DNA from: Bacteroidales bacterium Bact_16
GTDB taxonomy: Bacteria; Bacteroidota; Bacteroidia; Bacteroidales; UBA932
Assembly (NCBI GenBank): GCA_001602885.1
Contig: LUZH01000011.1
Span: 1-5,806 of the forward strand
DNA: 5,806 bases
Direction: 5' to 3'
The notes below the pieces were generated by a model that was not told the origin of the DNA, searched no databases, and saw only the letters and a program-made list of their open reading frames with translations. A program made the translations under genes and the position numbers. This document shows positions 1 through 4,396 of this stretch, in pieces (within the stretch, counting starts at the first letter, position 1; every line of letters begins with the position of its first letter).

Positions 1-52
1 TGTCAGACAAAACGGGAGTTGCAATGAAAACGGTTTCGTACTGTTTGATCAT
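1..52 (-). CDS. rpsF: 30S ribosomal protein S6, N-terminal fragment (cut by window edge)
   Basis: Reading the minus strand from the ATG at 52-50 gives 17 codons, MIKQYETVFIATPVLSD, before the window ends. The block QYETVFI-x-TPVLSD is the highly conserved first beta strand of bacterial S6 in Bacteroidetes, where the protein usually begins with a Met, one or two residues and then QYETVFI. S6 binds the central domain of 16S rRNA in the small subunit as a heterodimer with S18, and rpsF commonly heads an operon with rpsR (S18) and rplI (L9), which would lie left of this window. The start codon has no Shine-Dalgarno site; it follows an A-rich leader, as is usual in this phylum. A perfect promoter lies just upstream. 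Only about 15 per cent of the protein is visible, so the call rests on this one motif plus the strong promoter. Confidence 0.85.
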   Translation of the reverse strand, partial: MIKQYETVFIATPVLSD

Positions 53-78
53 TTTTGTTGATAATTAAATATAAAATA

Positions 79-102
79 CAGTCCCCTTCGAAAAGGGGGC
101 TG
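79..102 (-). promoter_or_regulatory. GC-rich hairpin at the 5' end of the rpsF mRNA
   Basis: On the minus strand, arms of ten bases (102-93 and 88-79) enclose a TTCG loop (92-89). Nine of the ten pairs are Watson-Crick, including four consecutive C-G pairs; the exception is C99 opposite A82. The rpsF promoter's -7 element ends at 103, so transcription should start around 96-100 and the hairpin would form the extreme 5' end of the message, with about 27 unpaired AU-rich bases before the ATG. Possible roles are protection of the 5' end, translational control by S6:S18, or termination of read-through from the upstream araC-like gene. The following stretch is AT-rich but not a clean T run, so a plain terminator is the less likely reading. 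I do not see the bulged CCG described for the S6:S18 leader motif. Confidence 0.6.
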
Positions 103-134
103 CAAAGATAGGGATAATTTTTCGGAAAACCAAA
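103..134 (-). promoter_or_regulatory. Canonical Bacteroidetes promoter of rpsF
   Basis: On the minus strand a TTTG -33 element (134-131) is followed after exactly 20 bases by TATCTTTG (110-103). This matches the TTTG-N19-21-TAnnTTTG consensus of the primary sigma factor (SigABfr type) of Bacteroidetes at every defined position. It lies about 50 bases upstream of the rpsF ATG, as expected for a strong housekeeping promoter. A second TATCTTTG (138-131) overlaps the -33 element but has no TTTG at the right distance upstream, so it is probably not a second start site. Confidence 0.85.
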
Positions 135-166
135 GATACTTGTAACTGTATCAGTGGAATGGCGCG

Positions 167-1507
167 TCAGCGCTGGCTGGACGTCTCGTAGGTGGCGAGC
201 CAGATCTTCGGCGTCATGCCCGTGACCTTCTTGAAAATGTTGTTGAACGACGACGCGCTGGAGAATCCGCAAGCCATGGCGATCTCGTTCTGGCGCGCGT
301 CGCGGTGCGCGACGATGTATTGCTCGGCATAGTCCACGCGAAGCGTGTTGACCAGGTCCGGGAACGGCATTTCGTAGGTGTTGTTGACCAGGCGGGAGAC
401 GTAGGTCTTGTTGGTGTGCAGCTTCTCGGCCACGTCCACGAGCGTCAGGCCCGGCTCCAGGTAGAGCTGCTTGCCGAAGATCAGGTGCTCGAAACGCGAC
501 AGCAGGCTGTCGTCGTCCCAGGACTTGGCGACGGCGGAGAAAATCTGCGACGCCGGCGACTTGGGGAGCTCCGCGGGCGTCTCCGCGGGGTGCAGGTCCT
601 CGTAGGGGAGGTTGGCGCCGAGCTGGTTGAACAGGCGCCGGCGCGTGCTTTCGTTGGCCTCGCCGGCCAGCTGCTCGAGGATATTGCCCAGGAACTCGGC
701 CTTGGTCTCCTCGTCGTAGTTGAAGCGGAATCCCATCAGGAGGTCCGAGCGGGAGATGCTGCCCTTGGCGCCGAACAGGGAGATGTATCCGAACTGGAAG
801 AACGAAACCACCAGCAGGACGGAGAGCACGATGGAAATCCAGGGATAGCGCAGCAGCCACAGGCGCGGGATAAAGATCGTCAGGAGGAAAACCGAACAGA
901 GGATGACGATATAGTAGCTCTGGATCTCGGGGACGCGGAGGCTGAGGCCCTTCTGGAATTTGTAGAGATGGGAGAAGCGGAGGTTGTCCTGCTTCATCAT
1001 CCGGATGTAGCGGACGATATAGACGATGGCTTCGATCCCGATGGCCAGGAACGTGATGGGGCCGGTTATGAAAAAATACGTGTTGATGATCTTGTCGGTC
1101 GGGGCGCCGGCGCCGGAGAAGAAGATGGGCATGGTCTCGCGGATGGCGTCGGGGCCGGCCAGGAAGGCGAGGACGACGGTCGCGGCGCCCAGGATGGCCG
1201 GGAGGATGATCCAGCTCAGCTGCCCGATACGGAAACTGCCCTGCCCGCGCAGGCGCTGCATGTACAGCCAGCAGACCGGGAGGAGGGACGGGGCGGTGGT
1301 CACGCGCAGGATGCTACAGACCAGGATGGCCGTCGGTGTCGCTTGCGGATTGATGTAGCAGGATGATGCTCCGACGAAGATCCCCCCTATGATAAACAGG
1401 GCGAGGATGGGCCAGAAAGTGCTCGTCTTTCTGGCCAGCAGGCAGATCGTCGCGATCCAGAACAGGGTCACGAAACACGGGAGGAACAGAAGCAGGGTGT
1501 ACAGCAT
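167..1507 (-). CDS. Membrane-anchored AraC-family transcriptional regulator
   Basis: A 446-residue protein starting at ATG 1507 and ending with TGA at 169-167. The N-terminal half is strongly hydrophobic, with about seven likely membrane helices near residues 2-24, 32-50, 58-82, 97-117, 143-168, 197-214 and 222-244. A polar, presumably cytoplasmic linker (about 245-340) leads to a C-terminal AraC-type DNA-binding domain (about 345-440). Its first helix-turn-helix falls near 355-376 (TLVDVAEKLHTNKTYVSRLV). The second, near 406-436, carries the family hallmark IAMACGFSSASSFNNIFKK followed by VTGMTPKIW. AraC domains usually bind asymmetric promoter sites; fusion to a polytopic membrane domain is known in Bacteroidetes but the ligands are mostly unknown. 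I infer a one-component sensor detecting a signal in or across the inner membrane. The ATG starts directly on the first membrane helix, has no Shine-Dalgarno site, and lies about 80 bases below a canonical promoter. It is divergent from the histidine kinase gene, a possible target. It could instead regulate itself or distant genes. Confidence 0.93.
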   Translation of the reverse strand: MLYTLLLFLPCFVTLFWIATICLLARKTSTFWPILALFIIGGIFVGASSCYINPQATPTAILVCSILRVTTAPSLLPVCWLYMQRLRGQGSFRIGQLSWIILPAILGAATVVLAFLAGPDAIRETMPIFFSGAGAPTDKIINTYFFITGPITFLAIGIEAIVYIVRYIRMMKQDNLRFSHLYKFQKGLSLRVPEIQSYYIVILCSVFLLTIFIPRLWLLRYPWISIVLSVLLVVSFFQFGYISLFGAKGSISRSDLLMGFRFNYDEETKAEFLGNILEQLAGEANESTRRRLFNQLGANLPYEDLHPAETPAELPKSPASQIFSAVAKSWDDDSLLSRFEHLIFGKQLYLEPGLTLVDVAEKLHTNKTYVSRLVNNTYEMPFPDLVNTLRVDYAEQYIVAHRDARQNEIAMACGFSSASSFNNIFKKVTGMTPKIWLATYETSSQR

Positions 1508-1592
1508 CGCAAATTTTCGTTAAAAAGTATAAATTGTATCGGGGACCGGCCTCCTGCGCGGATTCGTCCGTTGCTTTTGCCGTTTTCCGGTA

Positions 1593-1623
1593 CAAATATA
1601 TGTATTGTTTTCAATTGTTCAAA
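1593..1623 (-). promoter_or_regulatory. Canonical Bacteroidetes promoter of the AraC-like gene
   Basis: On the minus strand TTTG (1623-1620) is followed after 19 bases by TATATTTG (1600-1593), a full match to TTTG-N19-21-TAnnTTTG. Transcription would start around 1586-1590 and give a leader of about 80 bases. The -7 element lies inside a near-palindrome, TACAAATATATGTA (1591-1604), in which six of seven base pairs are symmetric. That could be an operator for autoregulation, or a by-product of AT-rich sequence. Confidence 0.75.
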
Positions 1624-1858
1624 TATTTTCTTCTGAATTTGCCTTAATTTTCTGGATATTTCCGTTTTTCTCTTTTGTGCTGTCTTGCTGGACGTTACGC
1701 GCTGCTGACGCTTGTCTGTTGCCTATTTCCGGTCGCAAAAGCCCTTCTGGACGTGCCTGTTCCTTGATTTGGTTCTGGGGGTGTGTCGCTCTTCGGAAAT
1801 TTTTTGAATGCGAAATTTTTCTCGAATAAAAACGCTAAATTTCTTTTCGCGTAAAAAC

Positions 1859-1870
1859 CGAATCTATTCG
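1859..1870. promoter_or_regulatory. Perfect dyad upstream of the kinase (possible operator)
   Basis: CGAAT-CT-ATTCG is a perfect inverted repeat with five-base arms and a two-base centre, 116 bases upstream of the kinase ATG. It sits beside two copies of TAAAAAC (1827-1833 and 1852-1858), spaced 25 bases start to start, each next to a CG-containing flank. AraC-family proteins tend to bind direct repeats spaced by two or more helical turns, so the repeats are the more natural candidate for the neighbouring regulator. Nothing else ties this site to a particular protein. Confidence 0.3.
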
Positions 1871-1947
1871 CCTGTTTTAAAGCTATTTAACTGCCCGGTT
1901 TGCGGAAATGTCCATCTGGTGCGCCTGGAAGTGCTGTTTCTGCAAGA

Positions 1948-1982
1948 TTTGAGTACAATGTCAAAGATTTTTTGTATATTTA
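1948..1982 (+). promoter_or_regulatory. Weak candidate promoter for the kinase-receiver operon
   Basis: TTTG (1948-1951) is followed after 23 bases by TATATTTA (1975-1982). This resembles TTTG-N19-21-TAnnTTTG, but the spacer is two bases too long and the last base of the -7 element is wrong. A start from it would fall at or just beside the ATG at 1987, giving an almost leaderless mRNA. The poor match would suit a promoter needing an activator. An inverted repeat, TACAA (1954-1958) and TTGTA (1972-1976), lies within the spacer and touches the -7 element. Confidence 0.3.
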
Positions 1983-1986
1983 CGAT

Positions 1987-3963
1987 ATGAACCGTTTTGC
2001 GGCACTGGTCATCACTTTCCTTGCGGCAGCTTTCCCGCTTGCAGCGCAGAATAATCCCTATGGGATCGAGGACTCGTGCTATCACCTCTATCTCGAAACG
2101 GACGCGCTGATCGGGCGCGACGGATTCGAACAGGCCAATGCGCGTCTGCTCGAGCAGTCGCTCGCCAAGAACGACACGCAGGCGCAGACCTTATATTATG
2201 TGGAGCGGTTCAAGGACCTGACCCGCCGTTTCCGTGCGGTCGCACAATCCACCAATGCGCAGGACGCCCAGGTGATCCAGTATATGGAGGACCTGCAGGA
2301 GGTTGCGCTCAGCTTTGGCTACAAGCAGTTCTACTACTATGCCTTCGAGCTGGCGCACGACCATTTCTTCTCCCACGAGAAGATCGTCCGCACGATGGAG
2401 CTGATCGAGGAGATGAAGCGCAAGGCCGAGCGCGAGAAAGACGAATACGTCCGCTGGATGGCCGAGCGTTATCTCGTGTCCATCTATGTCAACCAGAACG
2501 ACCCCGTCTCCGCCAAATCGCACATCCAGGATGCCCTGCGCATCTATTCCTCCACCAACAACCCCGTCATCAAGCGCCAGCCCGTCGCCCGTCTCTACTG
2601 CGACCTGGCAGACACATACCCGATCGGCCATGACTCCGTGGCGATCAATATCCAGCTTGCCAAGGAGGCCTGCATCGTCCCGATGGACTCGCTGCGCGTC
2701 AATTATTGCATGGCCAAGCTGGCCGCCTACCAGAAGGATCTCGAAGGCTATCGGCGCTATCGCGACCGCTGCCTGGCGGATCCGCACCTGGCGGACATCA
2801 GCGTGACCGCGGAGCGCCTGTTCCGCAACATCGACGCCATCGTCTTCGAGCGCGATCCTTCCCGGATCGACGTGTCGGGCATGTCCAGCCGTCTGCGCGA
2901 AGTCAAATATGTCGCCAACATCGCCGAGCGCTATGATTTCAAGGACGAGGCCTTCTCGCTGGAGAAGCAGCTGGTGGCTTTCGAGGAGAGCACGCTCTCG
3001 CGGCTCAACGTCTCCAAGGTCGCGGAGCTGGATGCCCGCCTGGCCGACCTGCACATGCTGGGGGGCCAGGACAAGAAAACCGAAGGGAAGTCCGGCACCG
3101 TCATCTGGATTGTCGGTGCGGTCGCGCTGCTCCTGCTGGCCGCGCTCATCTTCCTGTATCTGCGGATCCGGCGCCTGGCGCGGACCAACAGCCGTTTGCG
3201 CGAGGTCAACGAAAAGGTCCGCCTGGCGGACGCCGCCAAGACGCGTTTCGTGCAGAACATGAGCCACGAAGTGCGTACGCCGCTCAATGCCATCGTGGGC
3301 TTCTCCCAGCTGCTCGCTTTGCCTGACGGCTCCTTCTCGCCGGAAGAGAAGGATGAATTCGCCGGCCACATCATCAACAACACCAAGATGCTGACGATGC
3401 TGCTGGACGATATCCTGAACGTCTCCGCCATGGATTCCGGCAACTACCGCATCAGCTACGAAGACGGCGAGGTGCACTTCATCGCGCAGGCCGCGATCAG
3501 CAGCACCGAGCACCGCCTGCAGCCGGGCGTGCGGATGTACTACGAGCCGGAGTCGGCGGAGCCGTATCACTTCCGGACCGATCCGCGCCGTGTGCAGCAG
3601 GTCCTGATCAACCTGCTGACCAACTCCTGCAAGCACACCCCGGAAGGGGAGATCAAGCTGTCCAGCTCGCTGACGGCCCGTCCCGGCTACGTGACGTACG
3701 CCGTCACGGACACGGGATCCGGCGTCCCCGCCTCGGAGGCCGAAAAGATTTTCGACCGCTTTACCAAACTGAACGACTTCGTGCAGGGCACGGGGTTGGG
3801 CCTGAGCATCTGCCGCGACATCGCGGAGCGGATGCAGGCACGTGTGTACCTGGATACCTCCTATACGGGCGCGAAAGGGGCCCGCTTCGTCTTCGAAGTC
3901 CCCGTGGCGCCGGTGGAGGAGCTTCCCGGCCAGATGAGAAACAATACAGAAACAAAAGAATAG
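1987..3963 (+). CDS. Sensor histidine kinase with helical periplasmic domain
   Basis: A 658-residue inner-membrane kinase. I start it at ATG 1987 because this puts a clean signal peptide first (residues 1-20, cleavage likely at LAA|Q); the frame is open upstream to a TTG at 1900, but the extra 29 residues look like translated intergenic DNA. Residues 21-369 form a mostly helical, TPR-like periplasmic sensor, with a TPR-like stretch near 155-192 and five cysteines (31, 205, 229, 241, 262). One membrane helix follows (about 371-392), then a short coiled linker without a HAMP domain. The HisKA domain has H427 in HEVRTPLN as the phosphorylated residue. The ATPase domain shows an N box (N542, N546), G1 box DTGSGVP (575-581), F box (F589 in IFDRF) and G2 box GTGLGL (601-606), so it should be active. 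It phosphorylates itself in response to an unknown periplasmic signal and probably passes the phosphate to the receiver encoded ten bases downstream. Family membership is certain; the signal is not known. Confidence 0.95.
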   Translation: MNRFAALVITFLAAAFPLAAQNNPYGIEDSCYHLYLETDALIGRDGFEQANARLLEQSLAKNDTQAQTLYYVERFKDLTRRFRAVAQSTNAQDAQVIQYMEDLQEVALSFGYKQFYYYAFELAHDHFFSHEKIVRTMELIEEMKRKAEREKDEYVRWMAERYLVSIYVNQNDPVSAKSHIQDALRIYSSTNNPVIKRQPVARLYCDLADTYPIGHDSVAINIQLAKEACIVPMDSLRVNYCMAKLAAYQKDLEGYRRYRDRCLADPHLADISVTAERLFRNIDAIVFERDPSRIDVSGMSSRLREVKYVANIAERYDFKDEAFSLEKQLVAFEESTLSRLNVSKVAELDARLADLHMLGGQDKKTEGKSGTVIWIVGAVALLLLAALIFLYLRIRRLARTNSRLREVNEKVRLADAAKTRFVQNMSHEVRTPLNAIVGFSQLLALPDGSFSPEEKDEFAGHIINNTKMLTMLLDDILNVSAMDSGNYRISYEDGEVHFIAQAAISSTEHRLQPGVRMYYEPESAEPYHFRTDPRRVQQVLINLLTNSCKHTPEGEIKLSSSLTARPGYVTYAVTDTGSGVPASEAEKIFDRFTKLNDFVQGTGLGLSICRDIAERMQARVYLDTSYTGAKGARFVFEVPVAPVEELPGQMRNNTETKE

Positions 3964-3973
3964 TGATTGAGAT

Positions 3974-4396
3974 ATGACACCTTTTTACGCGCAAGACCAC
4001 GATTATTCGAAGTACAATGTACTCGCTGTGGATGACATTCCCTTGAACCTTCTTTTGGTCCAGAAAATGCTGTCCAAGTTCAATTTTCAGTTCCGCACAG
4101 CTGCCAACGGGCAGCAGGCACTGGACGCCGTGGCCGCTCAGAAGCCGGATCTGATCCTGTTGGACTTGATGATGCCTGGCATCGACGGGTTTGAAGTGAT
4201 CCGTCGGCTGCGTGAGAATCCGTCGACTTCGGACGTGCAGATCGTCATCCTGTCGGCGCTCAACTCCAATGAAGATGTCGTGAAGGGATTCAACGTCGGA
4301 GCCAACGACTTCATCATGAAGCCGATCATCATGGAGAAACTTCTTTCCTGTGTGGTGACGCAGCTTCAGCTTGTCGAAGCCAAGGGAGCCAAGTAA
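3974..4396 (+). CDS. Stand-alone response-regulator receiver domain (CheY-like)
   Basis: A 140-residue protein that is essentially one receiver domain. The acidic pocket is D20-D21, the phosphorylated aspartate is D64 (LLDLMMPGIDG), the switch residue is S94 (ILSA) and the conserved lysine is K116 (FIMKPI), so all catalytic residues are present. There is no DNA-binding, enzymatic or other output domain after residue 130. The N-terminal motif DDIPLN fits the DDxPxN pattern common in receivers of hybrid kinases, which suggests that kinase and receiver are a split hybrid. The start is ATG 3974, ten bases after the kinase stop, with no good Shine-Dalgarno site but an A-rich stretch upstream. It presumably acts by protein contact, as a phosphate shuttle to a histidine phosphotransfer protein or by binding another regulator; no such partner is in the window. 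It uses TTG and CTT for leucine more than its neighbours do. The stop codon abuts that of the convergent ABC transporter gene. Confidence 0.95.
   Translation: MTPFYAQDHDYSKYNVLAVDDIPLNLLLVQKMLSKFNFQFRTAANGQQALDAVAAQKPDLILLDLMMPGIDGFEVIRRLRENPSTSDVQIVILSALNSNEDVVKGFNVGANDFIMKPIIMEKLLSCVVTQLQLVEAKGAK

Larger units (their letters stand above)
1508..1986. other. AT-rich divergent intergenic region between regulator and kinase
   Basis: These 479 bases separate the divergent AraC-like and kinase genes and are much richer in A/T than the coding regions on either side. The left part carries the minus-strand promoter (1593-1623) and an approximately 80-base leader for the AraC-like gene. That leader contains an AGGAGG (1555-1550, minus) about 43 bases from the ATG, too far to act as its ribosome binding site. 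From 1624 to about 1795 I see nothing definable. From 1796 to 1982 there are short direct repeats, a perfect dyad and a weak kinase promoter. Short open frames here (for example 1605-1829 plus) are rich in Phe, Cys and Trp, match nothing I recognise, and look like chance. The length exceeds what two promoters need, which leaves room for regulator binding sites or a small RNA, though neither is demonstrated. Confidence 0.7.

Noticed and set aside
79..102. Reading the hairpin as a simple intrinsic terminator of the AraC-like gene
   Set aside because: It lies downstream of the rpsF promoter, where a terminator would block rpsF, and the sequence after it is AT-mixed rather than a T run. A partial attenuator role is not excluded.
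131..152. Minus-strand stem GATAC/GTATC followed by TTTGGTTTT as a terminator for the AraC-like gene
   Set aside because: Five AT-rich pairs with an eight-base loop are too weak, and the T-rich part belongs to the rpsF -33 element.
3..860. Minus-strand 285-codon frame covering the AraC-like C-terminus and the rpsF start
   Set aside because: It is out of frame with both recognisable proteins, and its Arg/Pro/Gln/His-rich composition is typical of an off-frame reading of GC-rich DNA.
305..1366. A 353-codon open frame on the plus strand opposite the AraC-like gene
   Set aside because: It mirrors a GC-rich gene on the other strand, has low-complexity Glu/Asp/Gly/Arg composition and matches no family I know. 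The opposite strand has clear AraC motifs.
1314..1595. Minus-strand 93-codon frame beginning next to the araC-like promoter
   Set aside because: It starts on a TTG inside the -7 element, so it could not be translated from that promoter, and it overlaps the AraC-like gene in another frame.
1900..1986. 29-residue N-terminal extension of the kinase from a TTG codon
   Set aside because: The extension is encoded by intergenic-type DNA and would bury the signal peptide. ATG 1987 gives a proper signal sequence.
2191..3636. A 481-codon open frame on the minus strand inside the histidine kinase
   Set aside because: It is a shadow of the kinase caused by biased codon use. The kinase frame carries every catalytic box; this one has only a repetitive Val/Asp/Leu composition.
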